Numbered from the stretch's first letter, positions 7,314 through 16,580 are shown. The stretch: 64,000 nucleotides of DNA from Streptomyces sp. WMMC500 (GCF_027497195.1 NZ_CP114905.1:5715001-5779000), one strand, 5' to 3'. Notes: generated by a model from the sequence alone, not told the origin. Numbers and translations are program-made.

Positions 7314-10010
7314 ATGCCCCTCAACGAGAACGGCCGCACGGCAGGCAAGAGGCGCCGCCTCATCTACGTCGCGATCGGTCTCGCCACCGTGCTCGTGCTG
7401 GGCGTGGGCGCCGCCGCGTTCTGGACCGTCAGCACGGTGCGCGACTCCTTCCCGCAGACCACCGGTTCGCTCAAACTGAGCGGTCTGGCCTCGCCGGTCA
7501 CGGTCAAGCGCGATGCCCGCGGGGTGCCGACACTGTACGGGGACACCGCCGAGGACCTCTTCAGGGCGCAGGGCTTCGTACACGCGCAGGACCGCTTCTG
7601 GGAGATGGACGTCCGCCGCCACATGACGTCGGGCCGGCTGTCGGAGATGTTCGGCGCGGAGCAGGTCGAGACCGACGAGTTCCTGCGCACGCTGGGCTGG
7701 CGGCAGGTGGCGCAGAAGGAGTACGACGAGGAGCTGTCGGCGGAGACCAAGAAGTACCTGCGGGCCTACGCCGACGGGGTCAACGCCTACCTCGCGGACC
7801 ACAGCGGCTCCGGTCTGTCCGTGGAGTACGCCGCCCTGGGGTTCGTCAACGACTACGAGCCGGAGAAGTGGAGCCCCGTCGACTCCGTCGCCTGGCTGAA
7901 GGCGATGGCGTGGGACCTGCGGGCCAACGTCGAGGACGAGATCGACCGCTCGCTGCTCTCCCAGCGCTTCGACGAGGGCGAGATCGCCGACCTGTACCCG
8001 CCCTACCCGTACGAGCGCAACAAGCCGATCGTGGAAGGCGGCTCCGCGACCGCCGACGGCTACGAACCGCAGAGTGCGGGAGGGGCGCAGAGCACGTACA
8101 GTGCCGCCACCGCGGGCCTCAGCAGCCAGATGGGCTCGCTGGCGAAGACCATGGACGACATCCCCGCCCTCCTCGGTCCCAGCGGCAGCGGCATCGGCTC
8201 CAACTCCTGGGTGGTCTCCGGCGACCTGACCACCACCGAGAAGCCGCTCCTCGCCAACGACCCGCACCTGTCCGCGCAGCTCCCCTCGGTCTGGTACCAG
8301 ATGGGTCTGCAGTGCACGAGAGTCAGCGACGACTGCCCCTACGAGGTCAGCGGCTTCTCCTTCTCCGGCATGCCCGGCGTGGTCATAGGTCACAACGCCG
8401 ACATCTCCTGGGGCCTGACCAACCTGGGCGCCGACGTCGCCGACCTGTATCTGGAGAAGGTCGAGGACGACGGCTATCTCTACGACGGCGAGTCGCGCGA
8501 GTTCGGCACCCGGGAGGAGCTGATCAAGGTCGCGGACGGCGAGGACAAGCGCATCACCGTACGCACCACGCGCAACGGGCCCGTGGTCTCCGACCGCAGC
8601 GACGAGATGGCCGAGGTCGGCAAAGAAGCCCCCGTGGGCAACTCCGCGCCCGACCGGGGCGACGGGTACGCCGTCTCGCTGCGCTGGACCGCCCTGGAGC
8701 CGTCCAGCACCATGGACGCCGTCTTCGGCATCAACAGAGCCGCGGACTTCGATGAGTTCCGCGACGCGGCCCGCGACTTCGCCGTGCCCTCGCAGAACCT
8801 CGTCTACGCCGACACCGACGGCAACATCGGCTACCAGGCGCCCGGCAGGATCCCGCAGCGCGCCGGCGGCGACGGCAGCCTGCCCGCCCCCGGCTGGGAC
8901 CCGGCGTACTCCTGGGACGGCTACGTCCCCTTCGACTCACTGCCCTGGGAGCTCAACCCCGACCGCGGCTACGTCGTCACCGCCAACCAGGCCGTCGTCG
9001 ACGAGAACGACTACCCGTATCTGCTGACCACCGACCCCGGCTACGGCACCCGCAGCCAGCGCATCTCCGACCTCATCGAGGAGAAGATCAAGGACGGCGG
9101 GAAGATCTCCCCTGACGACATGCGCACCATGCAGCTCGACAACCACAGCGAGATCGCCGAACTCCTCACGCCGCTGCTGCTGGACATCGAGATCGATGAC
9201 CCGATGGTGCGCGAGGCCCAGGACCTGCTGAAGGACTGGGACTACAGCCAGGACACCGACTCCTCCGCCGCCGCGTACTTCAACGCCGTCTGGCGCAACA
9301 TCCTCAAGCTCGCCTTCGGCGACAAGATGCCCAAGGAGCTGCGCCCGGACGGCGAGTGCCTCCAGGTGCCGCCCGCCAACCCGGCGGCCGACCCCGACGG
9401 GCCCGCCACCGTGCGCGAGTGCGGCGAGCGCGACGCGGACGCCGCCCAGCCGGACGGCGGTGACCGGTGGTTCGAGGTCGTACGGAGCATCCTCAAGGAC
9501 GAGGACAACCGCTGGTGGACGACCACCGACAGCCGCGGGGAGTCCCTCGACGGGAACCGCGACGAGCTGTTCGAGCACGCCATGAACGACGCCCGCTGGG
9601 AGCTGACCGCCGAGCTGGGCAAGGACATCGACACCTGGTCCTGGGGCCGGCTACACCGGCTGATGCTGCGCAACCAGACGCTGGGCACCGACGGTCCGGG
9701 CATCGTGCAGTGGGTGCTCAACCGCGGCCCGTGGAACCTCAGCGGCGGCGAGGCCGCCGTCAACGCCACCGGCTGGAACGCGGCCGGCGGATACGACGTG
9801 CTGTGGGTGCCGTCCATGCGGATGGTGGTGGACCTGGCGGACCTCGACGCCTCGGGCTGGGTCAACCTCTCCGGCGCCTCGGGGCACGCCTTCCACCCGA
9901 ACTACACGGACCAGACCACGGCGTGGGCGAAGGGCGAGCTGTACGAGTGGCCGTTCTCCGACAAGGCGGTGGAGGACGCCGCGGAGGACACGATGACGCT
10001 GTCGCCGTGA
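7314..10010 (+). CDS. penicillin acylase family N-terminal-nucleophile hydrolase
   Basis: An 898-residue exported amidohydrolase. A short basic N-terminus precedes one hydrophobic helix (LIYVAIGLATVLVLGVGAAAFW, residues 17 to 38), a signal anchor or signal peptide. The alpha-chain part contains LYGDTAEDLFRAQGFVHAQDRFWEMD, strongly typical of the family. The autoprocessing site and nucleophile are in GIGSNSWVVSG, with Ser296 the new N-terminal residue of the beta chain; downstream LLANDPHLS and TANQAVV are also conserved. Members cleave the acyl side chain of penicillins, acyl-homoserine lactones, or cyclic lipopeptides such as echinocandin; the substrate cannot be read from sequence. AGAAGGACAGGC precedes the ATG. 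It stands alone, convergent with the next gene. Confidence 0.9.
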   Translation: MPLNENGRTAGKRRRLIYVAIGLATVLVLGVGAAAFWTVSTVRDSFPQTTGSLKLSGLASPVTVKRDARGVPTLYGDTAEDLFRAQGFVHAQDRFWEMDVRRHMTSGRLSEMFGAEQVETDEFLRTLGWRQVAQKEYDEELSAETKKYLRAYADGVNAYLADHSGSGLSVEYAALGFVNDYEPEKWSPVDSVAWLKAMAWDLRANVEDEIDRSLLSQRFDEGEIADLYPPYPYERNKPIVEGGSATADGYEPQSAGGAQSTYSAATAGLSSQMGSLAKTMDDIPALLGPSGSGIGSNSWVVSGDLTTTEKPLLANDPHLSAQLPSVWYQMGLQCTRVSDDCPYEVSGFSFSGMPGVVIGHNADISWGLTNLGADVADLYLEKVEDDGYLYDGESREFGTREELIKVADGEDKRITVRTTRNGPVVSDRSDEMAEVGKEAPVGNSAPDRGDGYAVSLRWTALEPSSTMDAVFGINRAADFDEFRDAARDFAVPSQNLVYADTDGNIGYQAPGRIPQRAGGDGSLPAPGWDPAYSWDGYVPFDSLPWELNPDRGYVVTANQAVVDENDYPYLLTTDPGYGTRSQRISDLIEEKIKDGGKISPDDMRTMQLDNHSEIAELLTPLLLDIEIDDPMVREAQDLLKDWDYSQDTDSSAAAYFNAVWRNILKLAFGDKMPKELRPDGECLQVPPANPAADPDGPATVRECGERDADAAQPDGGDRWFEVVRSILKDEDNRWWTTTDSRGESLDGNRDELFEHAMNDARWELTAELGKDIDTWSWGRLHRLMLRNQTLGTDGPGIVQWVLNRGPWNLSGGEAAVNATGWNAAGGYDVLWVPSMRMVVDLADLDASGWVNLSGASGHAFHPNYTDQTTAWAKGELYEWPFSDKAVEDAAEDTMTLSP

Positions 10011-10040
10011 GGCATACCGGGGGATGCCGGTGGCCGGGCG

Positions 10041-10787
10041 CTACGGCCGCGGGAAGCGGTGCACCGCGGAGGGCGTGACGGCGGCGGTCACGGGGCGGTC
10101 GTGGGGCTCGGCGGGCACGTGGTCGAGGACTTCGCCGTCGTAGAGGAGCACGACGAGGGCGGGCCCGGCGGCGGACGGCGCGCCGGCGGGGGACACGCCG
10201 GTCTCCGCGCCCGTACGCCGGCCGCCCGCGCCCGTACGCCGGAGGCCCGCGCCCCCAGTCCCGGCCTCCCCGCCCGAACTGCCCGAACCGCCTGTGCCCC
10301 CCGGGTCCTCCGCGCCGCCCCCGCCCCCCGCCAGCCGCGCCAGCACCCGGTCGTACGAACCGCCGCCCCGCCCCAGCCGCAGCCCCCGGCCGTCGACCGC
10401 CAGCCCCGGCAGCAGCACCGCCTCCGCCGTCCGCACCGCCGCCGGCCCGAGCCGCGGCCCGGCCGGCTCCAGCAGCCCGCGCCGGGCGGCCCGCAGCGTG
10501 TCGGGACCCTCGTACTCCGCCCAGTCCAGGTCGTCGTCCGCGAGCAGCACCGGCAGCAGCACCGCCGTCCCCCGCTCCCGCAGCGCCTCCAGCAGTTCGC
10601 GCGTGGCCGGCTCGCGCCCCACCGACACGTACGCCGCCACCGTCCGCGCCTCCGCCAGCTCCGGCAGCTCCAGCGCCCGCCGGGCCAGCCGCCGCCCCGC
10701 CGACGCGGCCTCACCCGGCGGCACGGCGGCCCGCGCGGCGAGTAGGGTGCGGCGCAACGCCGCCTTTCTGGCCTGGTCGCTGCCCAC
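10041..10787 (-). CDS. 5-formyltetrahydrofolate cyclo-ligase
   Basis: ATP-dependent conversion of 5-formyl-THF to 5,10-methenyl-THF, recycling a storage folate. The 248-residue protein starts VGSDQARKAALRRTLLAARAAVPP, carries VAAYVSVGREPATRELLEAL, and the family signature VDGRGLRLGRGGGSYDRVLARL near residues 140 to 160. The expected C-terminal ALVVLLYDGEVLDHVPAEPHD region follows, but between the two is an unusual insert of about 50 Gly/Ala/Thr-rich residues. The start is GTG 10787, seven bases after TAGGTA with no Shine-Dalgarno sequence, suggesting a leaderless mRNA. It diverges from galU across about 30 bases. Confidence 0.9.
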   Translation of the reverse strand: MGSDQARKAALRRTLLAARAAVPPGEAASAGRRLARRALELPELAEARTVAAYVSVGREPATRELLEALRERGTAVLLPVLLADDDLDWAEYEGPDTLRAARRGLLEPAGPRLGPAAVRTAEAVLLPGLAVDGRGLRLGRGGGSYDRVLARLAGGGGGAEDPGGTGGSGSSGGEAGTGGAGLRRTGAGGRRTGAETGVSPAGAPSAAGPALVVLLYDGEVLDHVPAEPHDRPVTAAVTPSAVHRFPRP

Positions 10788-10794
10788 TTGTCCG

Positions 10795-10800
10795 TACCTA
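10795..10800. promoter_or_regulatory. symmetrical -10-like hexamer shared by two divergent genes
   Basis: TACCTA on the plus strand reads TAGGTA on the minus strand. Towards the cyclo-ligase it lies seven bases before the GTG, an ideal leaderless -10 position. Towards galU a start site about seven bases downstream would fall at the ATG at 10806 or just before the ATG at 10818. The hexamer could therefore act as a two-way -10 element. No good -35 box is seen on either side. Confidence 0.4.
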
Positions 10801-10817
10801 CCCTTATGGTGCTGAAC

Positions 10818-11726
10818 ATGGATTCTTCGCGTACTCGGATCACCAAGGCTGTCATCCCGGCCGCCGGCCTCGGCACTCGCTTCCTGCCGGCGACCAAGGC
10901 GACGCCCAAGGAGATGCTGCCCGTCGTCGACAAGCCCGCGATCCAGTACGTCGTCGAGGAGGCCGTCTCGGCCGGACTCACCGACGTCCTCATGATCACC
11001 GGGCGGAACAAGCGCCCGCTCGAAGACCACTTCGACCGCAACCACGAGCTGGAAGAGGCCCTGCGCAAGAAGGGCGACGAGGCGCGCCTGGCCAAGGTCG
11101 CGGAGTCCAACGACCTGGCCAACATCCACTACGTCCGCCAGGGTGACCCCCGCGGCCTCGGCCACGCGGTGCTGTGCGCCGCCGAGCACGTCGGCGACCA
11201 GCCGTTCGCCGTCCTCCTCGGCGACGACCTCATCGACCCGCGCGATCCGCTGCTGGCCCGCATGGTGCGCGCCCAGGCCGACCACGGCGGCAGCGTCATC
11301 GCGCTGATGGAGGTCGACCCGGAGCAGATCCACCTCTACGGCTGCGCGGCGGTGGAGACCACCGCGGACAGCGACGTCGTGCGCGTCACCGACCTCGTCG
11401 AGAAGCCCGCGGTCGCGGACGCGCCCAGCAACTACGCGGTGATCGGCCGCTATGTCCTCGACGCCGCGATCTTCGACGTGCTGCGCACGACGGAGCCCGG
11501 CCGGGGGAACGAGATCCAGCTCACCGACGCGCTGCAGCGGCTGGCGACGGACGAGGCGCTGGCGAGCCCGGTGTACGGCGTGGTGTTCAAGGGCCGGCGG
11601 TACGACACGGGCGACCGCAGCGACTACCTCCGGGCCATCGTCCGCCTCGCGTGCGAGCGTGAGGACCTCGGCGCCGACCTGCGCGCGTGGCTGCGGAAGT
11701 ACGTCGCGGAGGAGATGGCGGATTGA
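10818..11726 (+). CDS. galU: UTP-glucose-1-phosphate uridylyltransferase
   Basis: Makes UDP-glucose from UTP and glucose-1-phosphate for cell-envelope and storage sugars. The 302-residue product begins MDSSRTRITKAVIPAAGLGTRFLPATKATPKEML (the first 30 residues hold the nucleotidyltransferase loop), with VVDKPAIQYVVEEAV, DDLIDP, LVEKPAVADAPSNYAVIGRYVL and GNEIQLTDALQRL, all GalU hallmarks. In-frame alternatives are ATG 10806 and TTG 10788; the chosen ATG matches the usual protein length and leaves room for a promoter. Its stop overlaps the TTG of glp (TTGA), so the two are translationally coupled. In actinobacteria galU commonly leads this cluster. Confidence 0.93.
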   Translation: MDSSRTRITKAVIPAAGLGTRFLPATKATPKEMLPVVDKPAIQYVVEEAVSAGLTDVLMITGRNKRPLEDHFDRNHELEEALRKKGDEARLAKVAESNDLANIHYVRQGDPRGLGHAVLCAAEHVGDQPFAVLLGDDLIDPRDPLLARMVRAQADHGGSVIALMEVDPEQIHLYGCAAVETTADSDVVRVTDLVEKPAVADAPSNYAVIGRYVLDAAIFDVLRTTEPGRGNEIQLTDALQRLATDEALASPVYGVVFKGRRYDTGDRSDYLRAIVRLACEREDLGADLRAWLRKYVAEEMAD

Positions 11727-13249
11727 GCGAGGCGGTGAAGGGCGCGACGGAAGCGGGGGAGCAGGAGCCGGCGACCGGCATGCAGGAGCCCGGAGAACCG
11801 GCGGCCGAAAAACCCGAGACGGTGGAACCGGAGACCGGGGAGCCGGCTGCCGGGGAGCCGGAGTCCGGCGCGCCGGAGACGGGCGCCGGGGACCCGGAGG
11901 CCGGCGACGCCCGGCAGGGGCGCCGGCCCTCCGGGGTGTGGTCCGTCGAGGAGCACCTGGACGACATACTGCGGCAGGTCCGCCCGTTGGAGCCGCTGGA
12001 GATGCAGTTGCTCGACGCCCAGGGCTGCGTCCTCGTCGAGGACGTCACCGCGGCCGTCGCCCTCCCGCCGTTCGACAACAGCTCCATGGACGGGTACGCC
12101 GTGCGCACCGTCGACGTGGAGCGCGCGAGCGACGAGTTCCCGGCCGTCCTGCGCGTCATCGGCGACGTCCCGGCGGGCGGCGGCGGTGAGTTGCCGCACG
12201 TCGGCGCGGGCGAGGCCGCCCGCATCATGACCGGCGCCCCGCTGCCGCCCGGCACGCAGGCCGTCGTCCCCGTGGAGTGGACCGACGGCGGCACGGGCCG
12301 CGGCCGGGTCGACGCCATGCGCCCGCACAGCGAGTCCCCCGCGGGCGCCGGCGGCGAGGTGCGGATCTACGCCCCCGCCGACACCGGCCGGCACGTCCGC
12401 ACCCGCGGCAGCGACGTCGTCGCCGGCGACCTGGTGCTGCCCGCCGGCACGCTGCTCGGCCCGGCGCAGATCGGGCTGCTCGCGGCCATCGGCCGCGGCA
12501 CGGTGCGGGTCCGCCCGCGCCCGCGGGTCGTCGTGCTGTCCACCGGCAGCGAGTTGGTGCCCCCGGGCGAACAGCTCGCCCCGGGACGTATCCACGACTC
12601 CAACAGCTACGCGCTGACCGCCGCCGCCCGCGACGCGGGCGCCATCGCGTACCGCGTGGGCGCCGTCGCCGACGACGCCGAGACCCTGCGCGCGACCGTC
12701 GAGGACCAGCTCATCCGCGCGGACGCGCTGGTCACCAGCGGGGGCGTCAGCGTCGGGGCGTACGACGTGGTCAAGGAGGCCCTGGCCGAGCTGGACGGCG
12801 AGGCGGGCGGCGGGGTGGAGTTCCGGCGGCTGGCCATGCAGCCGGGCAAGCCGCAGGGCTTCGGCCGTATCGGCGCGGACCGCACCCCGCTGTTCGCGCT
12901 CCCGGGGAACCCGGTGAGTGCGTACATCTCCTTCGAGATGTTCGTACGGCCCGTGATCCGCAGACTGATGGGCGTGGAGCCGGAGCACCGCCCGGTGGTG
13001 CGGGCGCGCCTGGCCGGCGACGAGCCGCTGAGTTCGCCGCCGGGCCGCCGGCAGTACCTCCGCGGCCGGTACGCGGACGAGCCGGCCGGCGGCGGCACGC
13101 ACCCCGACGCCGGTGAGGTCACCCCCGTGGGCGGCGCCGGCTCACACCTCATCGCCGCACTGGCCCGTGCGAACGCGCTCGTCGTCGTGCCCGAGGAGAC
13201 CACGGAGGTGGCGCCGGGGTCGCCCGTGGACGTCGTCCTCCTCGACTGA
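11723..13249 (+). CDS. glp: gephyrin/MoeA-like molybdotransferase, probable Glp
   Basis: A 508-residue protein: an acidic, Pro/Gly/Glu-rich N-terminal tail of about 70 residues, then a complete MoeA fold from [26 protein letters not shown] to [48 protein letters not shown] and [15 protein letters not shown] are MoeA signatures. MoeA inserts molybdate into molybdopterin. The [11 protein letters not shown] loop has Ala346 where E. coli MoeA has the catalytic Glu of VGEAD, so activity may be impaired. In Corynebacterium a gephyrin-like MoeA homologue (Glp) encoded beside the SepX/GlpR receptor acts in cell division; the same neighbours are here (rimJ, sepX), so I favour that role. TTG 11723 overlaps the galU stop. 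Confidence 0.9.
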   Translation: MSEAVKGATEAGEQEPATGMQEPGEPAAEKPETVEPETGEPAAGEPESGAPETGAGDPEAGDARQGRRPSGVWSVEEHLDDILRQVRPLEPLEMQLLDAQGCVLVEDVTAAVALPPFDNSSMDGYAVRTVDVERASDEFPAVLRVIGDVPAGGGGELPHVGAGEAARIMTGAPLPPGTQAVVPVEWTDGGTGRGRVDAMRPHSESPAGAGGEVRIYAPADTGRHVRTRGSDVVAGDLVLPAGTLLGPAQIGLLAAIGRGTVRVRPRPRVVVLSTGSELVPPGEQLAPGRIHDSNSYALTAAARDAGAIAYRVGAVADDAETLRATVEDQLIRADALVTSGGVSVGAYDVVKEALAELDGEAGGGVEFRRLAMQPGKPQGFGRIGADRTPLFALPGNPVSAYISFEMFVRPVIRRLMGVEPEHRPVVRARLAGDEPLSSPPGRRQYLRGRYADEPAGGGTHPDAGEVTPVGGAGSHLIAALARANALVVVPEETTEVAPGSPVDVVLLD

Positions 13250-13336
13250 GCGGCGGACCGGGAAACGCGCGGAGCCGAACGGCAGGCCGTGGAGGTACGG
13301 TGGCTCCGCGCGCATTCACCCCGGGAGCTCCACGCC

Positions 13337-13828
13337 ATGAGCCAGCCAAGCCGCCTGACCCACCTCGACGACACGGGCGCCGCCCGCATGGTCGACGTCT
13401 CCGCCAAGGACGTCACCGCGCGCACCGCCCGCGCCTCCGGGCGCGTCCTCGTCTCGCCGCGCGTCGTCGAACTGCTCCGCGGCACCGCGCCCGGCGAGAC
13501 GCTGCCCAAGGGCGACGCCCTGGCCACCGCCCGCCTCGCCGGCATCATGGGCGCCAAACGCACCCCCGACCTGATCCCCCTCTGCCATCCGCTGGCGCTG
13601 TCCGGCGTCACCGTCGACCTCGGCGTCGCGGACGACGCGGTGGAGATCGCGGCGACCGTGCGCACCACGGACCGCACCGGCGTGGAGATGGAGGCGCTGA
13701 CCGCGGTGTCGGTGGCGGCGCTCACGGTGGTCGACATGGTCAAGGCCGTCGACAAGGCGGCGGTCATCACGGACGTGCGGGTCGAGACGAAGACCGGCGG
13801 CAAGTCCGGCGACTGGAGCCGGTCATGA
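13337..13828 (+). CDS. moaC: cyclic pyranopterin monophosphate synthase MoaC
   Basis: Second enzyme of molybdenum-cofactor synthesis, converting the MoaA product to cyclic pyranopterin monophosphate. The 163-residue product shows [25 protein letters not shown] at the N-terminus, [31 protein letters not shown] with the active-site region, and [30 protein letters not shown] near the C-terminus, all diagnostic of MoaC. ATG 13337 is preceded by GGGAG eight bases upstream. It lies 87 bases after glp and overlaps the next gene by ATGA, so the two are coupled. Confidence 0.95.
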   Translation: MSQPSRLTHLDDTGAARMVDVSAKDVTARTARASGRVLVSPRVVELLRGTAPGETLPKGDALATARLAGIMGAKRTPDLIPLCHPLALSGVTVDLGVADDAVEIAATVRTTDRTGVEMEALTAVSVAALTVVDMVKAVDKAAVITDVRVETKTGGKSGDWSRS

Positions 13829-14358
13829 GGGCCCTGGCGGTCACGGTGTCCAACCGCGCGGCGGCCGGGGTGTACGCGGACACGGGCGGCCCGCTGCTCG
13901 TCGCGGGCCTGACGGAGATGGGCTTCGCCGCGGAAGGCCCGCGGGTGGTGCCGGACGGCGAGCCCGTGGAGGCGGTGCTGCGCGAGGCGGTCGCCGCCGG
14001 CTACGACGTGGTCCTGACCACCGGCGGCACGGGCGTCTCGCCGACCGACCGCACCCCGGAGATGACTGCGCGGGTGCTGGACCGCCAACTGCCGGGCGTA
14101 CCGGAGGCGATCAGGGCGCACGGATACGCGAAGGTGCCCACCGCCGCGCTCTCCCGCGGCCTCGCCGGGGTCGCGGGCCGTACGGTCATCGTGAACCTGC
14201 CGGGCTCGTCCGGGGGCGTACGCGACGGGCTCGCGGTGCTGGCGCGGCTGCTGCCGCACGCGGTCGACCAGGTGCACGGCGGCGACCACGCGCGCGGCGA
14301 CGACGGCCCGGCCGGGGACGCGGACGGCGGGTCCAGACACCCCGGCGGTGCCCACTGA
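13825..14358 (+). CDS. mog: MogA/MoaB-type molybdopterin adenylyltransferase
   Basis: Activates molybdopterin by adenylylation before molybdate insertion. The 177-residue protein has [25 protein letters not shown] at the N-terminus, the [15 protein letters not shown] motif near residue 70 and [13 protein letters not shown] near residue 130, all typical of MogA/MoaB. The last 25 residues are Gly/Asp-rich and probably disordered. Its ATG overlaps the moaC stop codon (ATGA), so translation is coupled. It is followed after 17 bases by rimJ. Confidence 0.92.
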   Translation: MRALAVTVSNRAAAGVYADTGGPLLVAGLTEMGFAAEGPRVVPDGEPVEAVLREAVAAGYDVVLTTGGTGVSPTDRTPEMTARVLDRQLPGVPEAIRAHGYAKVPTAALSRGLAGVAGRTVIVNLPGSSGGVRDGLAVLARLLPHAVDQVHGGDHARGDDGPAGDADGGSRHPGGAH

Positions 14359-14375
14359 GCGCGTCCTGGCCCGCG

Positions 14376-14972
14376 GTGCTGGCGGAGGGGCCCGTGACCC
14401 TCCGCCCCATCCGCGCGCGCGACCAGCGCGTCTGGCGGGAGATCAACCAGCGCAACCGCGACTGGCTGCGCCCCTGGGAGGCCACCATCCCACCCCCGCC
14501 CCCGGGCACCCCGCACACCCGCCGCCCCACCTTCCGGCAGATGGTCCGGCACCTGCGCAGCGAGGCGAGCGCGGGGCGGATGCTGCCCTTCGTCATCGAA
14601 TACCAGGGCACGCTGTGCGGGCAGTTGACCGTGGCGGGCATCACGTGGGGCTCGATGCGTTCCGGGCACGTCGGTTACTGGATCGACCGGGATTACGCGG
14701 GCCGGGGCGTGATGCCGACGTCGGTGGCGCTCGCGGTGGACCACTGTTTCCGGACTGTGGGGCTGCACCGCATCGAGGTCTGCATCCGTCCGGAGAACAT
14801 GCCGAGCCGTCGGGTGGTGGAAAAGCTGGGCTTTCGGGAAGAGGGCGTGCGCCCGCGCTACCTGCACATCGACGGGGCCTGGCGCGACCACCTGGTGTAC
14901 GTGCTGACCACCGAGGAAGTTCCGGAGGGGCTCGTCAACCGGTGGCGTGGGCTTCGCCACTCGGAGAAATAA
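14376..14972 (+). CDS. rimJ: RimJ/RimL-type GNAT N-acetyltransferase
   Basis: A 198-residue acetyltransferase of the ribosomal-protein N-acetyltransferase type: [29 protein letters not shown] at the N-terminus, the acetyl-CoA region [29 protein letters not shown] near residues 95 to 125, and the C-terminal [44 protein letters not shown]. The acceptor is unknown; neighbours suggest it may modify a division or translation protein. GTG 14376 is used; GTG 14394, with GGAGGGG just before it, is a good alternative. It is probably the last gene cotranscribed from galU; sepX has its own upstream region. Confidence 0.9.
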   Translation: MLAEGPVTLRPIRARDQRVWREINQRNRDWLRPWEATIPPPPPGTPHTRRPTFRQMVRHLRSEASAGRMLPFVIEYQGTLCGQLTVAGITWGSMRSGHVGYWIDRDYAGRGVMPTSVALAVDHCFRTVGLHRIEVCIRPENMPSRRVVEKLGFREEGVRPRYLHIDGAWRDHLVYVLTTEEVPEGLVNRWRGLRHSEK

Positions 14973-15095
14973 AACAAAGATTCGATAGTCCGGGCGTAAA
15001 AAGTCAGAAGAAAAGGTCGAGATATCAGCCAGATGGTGCGACACACCGAGCCAATTGGCCCATGCGCTGTCGCCGCGGCCTCTACCGTGTAAGGC
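14973..15095 (+). promoter_or_regulatory. A-rich upstream region and leaderless promoter of sepX
   Basis: This gap is strikingly A-rich against its surroundings, with runs of A on the plus strand between 14970 and 15025 (for example TAAAACAAAG and GTAAAAAGTC). TACCGT at 15083-15088 lies seven bases before the GTG of sepX, the leaderless -10 pattern. A TTGGCC at 15055-15060 is 22 bases upstream of it, too far for a normal -35. The A-rich part may be an activator site or curved DNA. Confidence 0.45.
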
Positions 15096-16415
15096 GTGAG
15101 CAGCAGCGGCCTCATCTACGCAATGATCGTCGGGGCCTGGGCCGCCTACTTGGTGCCGATGTGGCTCCGTAGGCAGGACGAGCTGAACGAAGCCCGTCCG
15201 ACGGAACGCTTCAGCACCGCCATCCGGCTGCTGACCGGACGGGGTGGGGCGGACCGTACCCAGGGCCGGGACGGCGCCGACTCCGGCTCCGGCCCGCCGG
15301 CCTCGGCCTCGGGCCCCTCCTCCGGCTCGGAGGAGGACGCCGGAGGCGCCGACGAGAGCCCGGACGCCGCACCCGCCGCAGGCGGCGTGGTGGACGTCCG
15401 GGCCGCTGCCGTGCCCGTGACCGACCCCCGCGCCGCCGCCCCGCGCCCGCGCCGTACCCGCCAGGAGACCCCGGCGGCGCCGGTGGCGCGCCCGGGGGCG
15501 GCGGCGCAGGCAAGGGTGGAGGAGGAGCCGGAGGCGGCTCCGGCGGGGCGTACCGACGCGCAGCCGGGCGTGACCGCGAGCCCGCACGCCCCGGAAGGCG
15601 ACCCCGCCCCCGCGGCCGGAGCCGAACCCGCCCCCGCGCGCAACCAGCCGTCCCCGTACACCCCTGAGCGCCGGGCGCGGGCACGGGTGCTCGCGCGCCG
15701 GAGGCGCACGCTGACGATGCTGTTCGTGGCCCTGACCGCGGGCGCCGTGGCGGCCTCGGTGGGCGGCCCGCGCTTCCTGTGGGCCGTCGTCGTCCCGGGG
15801 CTGCTGCTCACCGCGTACGTCGTCCGCGTACGCACCCAGGAGCGCCACCGCCGCACCTTCACCGCGGACCAGGCACGCGGCGAGGCGGCGGCCCGCCGCC
15901 TGCGCGAGGACCGCGAAGCCTCCCCCCGCCGGACCCACGACAACGCCGACGACACCCGCGACGGAGACGACGGGGAGGGGGCCGAAGACGACGCCGGCGA
16001 CCCGTCCGCCACCGCCCCGTTCGACGCCCCGGCGGCGGCGTACGAGGCGGACCGCAGGGCGCTGGTGGAGCAGACCGACCACGCCGAGTGGGTCGACCAG
16101 CAGCGCGAACGCGACCGCCCGGCCGACGCCGGCTGGGACCCCGTACCGGTCCCGCTGCCCACGTACGTCACGGCCCCCGTGGCCCCCCGCGCCACCCGGG
16201 GCCTGGACTTCGACGCCCCGGACACCTGGAGCTCGGCCCGCTCCAGCACCGCGGAACCCCACAAACCGCAGCCGGAAACCACCCCCGCGCCCCCCGACCC
16301 GGCAGACCCGCCTGCCGACCCCGAATCCCCACCCCGCCGCCCCCGCCCCACCAACCGCACCCCTCTCTTCGACCAGTACGCCGACCCACCCCGCCGCCGC
16401 GCCGCCAACGAGTAG
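15096..16415 (+). CDS. sepX: SepX/GlpR-type septation membrane protein
   Basis: A 439-residue membrane protein starting MSSSGLIYAMIVGAWAAYLVPMWLRRQDELNEARPTERFSTAIRLL, with one N-terminal helix (residues 5 to 24), then about 150 residues of low-complexity acidic/Ala/Pro sequence, a basic stretch, and two further helices near residues 206 to 245 (TLTMLFVALTAGAVAASV and FLWAVVVPGLLLTAYVV). The rest is charged and disordered. Sequence pattern and position after rimJ match the actinobacterial protein called SepX in Streptomyces (septation, sporulation) and GlpR in Corynebacterium (membrane receptor of the MoeA-like Glp). The gene name rests on remembered context, not an alignment. GTG 15096 appears leaderless. 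Confidence 0.82.
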   Translation: MSSSGLIYAMIVGAWAAYLVPMWLRRQDELNEARPTERFSTAIRLLTGRGGADRTQGRDGADSGSGPPASASGPSSGSEEDAGGADESPDAAPAAGGVVDVRAAAVPVTDPRAAAPRPRRTRQETPAAPVARPGAAAQARVEEEPEAAPAGRTDAQPGVTASPHAPEGDPAPAAGAEPAPARNQPSPYTPERRARARVLARRRRTLTMLFVALTAGAVAASVGGPRFLWAVVVPGLLLTAYVVRVRTQERHRRTFTADQARGEAAARRLREDREASPRRTHDNADDTRDGDDGEGAEDDAGDPSATAPFDAPAAAYEADRRALVEQTDHAEWVDQQRERDRPADAGWDPVPVPLPTYVTAPVAPRATRGLDFDAPDTWSSARSSTAEPHKPQPETTPAPPDPADPPADPESPPRRPRPTNRTPLFDQYADPPRRRAANE

Positions 16416-16443
16416 CGCGCTCCTCCCGGCGGCAGGAACCGAT

Positions 16444-16473
16444 TTCCTGGCCAGCGACCCGGGATGCTAAGGT
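16444..16473 (+). promoter_or_regulatory. probable promoter of the tRNA gene
   Basis: TAAGGT at 16468-16473 is a plausible -10 hexamer and TTCCTG at 16444-16449, 18 bases upstream, a weak -35. A start near 16480 would give a short 5' leader before the mature tRNA begins at 16488. Confidence 0.4.
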
Positions 16474-16487
16474 TCCTTCCGTTGTGA

Positions 16488-16561
16488 GGGCCTGTAGCGC
16501 AGTCCGGTAGCGCACCTCGTTCGCATCGAGGGGGTCTGGGGTTCAAATCCCCACAGGTCCA
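16488..16561 (+). tRNA. tRNA-Ala (CGC anticodon)
   Basis: A 74-base cloverleaf can be folded by eye: a 7-bp acceptor stem GGGCCTG/CAGGTCC, D arm GCGC/GCGC, anticodon stem CCTCG/CGAGG with loop TTCGCAT (anticodon CGC, reads GCG), a five-base variable loop, and T arm TGGGG/CCCCA with TTCAAAT. The acceptor contains the G3-U70 wobble pair that is the main identity element for alanyl-tRNA synthetase. The discriminator is A and the CCA end is not encoded. A hairpin terminator follows after 19 bases. Confidence 0.95.
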
Positions 16562-16580
16562 CTCCAGAGGCGTTGACGAG

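Noticed and set aside
16488..16561. Integrative element inserted at tRNA-Ala
   Set aside because: No integrase gene, no excisionase and no second copy of the tRNA 3' end seen within the window; the neighbouring genes may be accessory but insertion is not shown.
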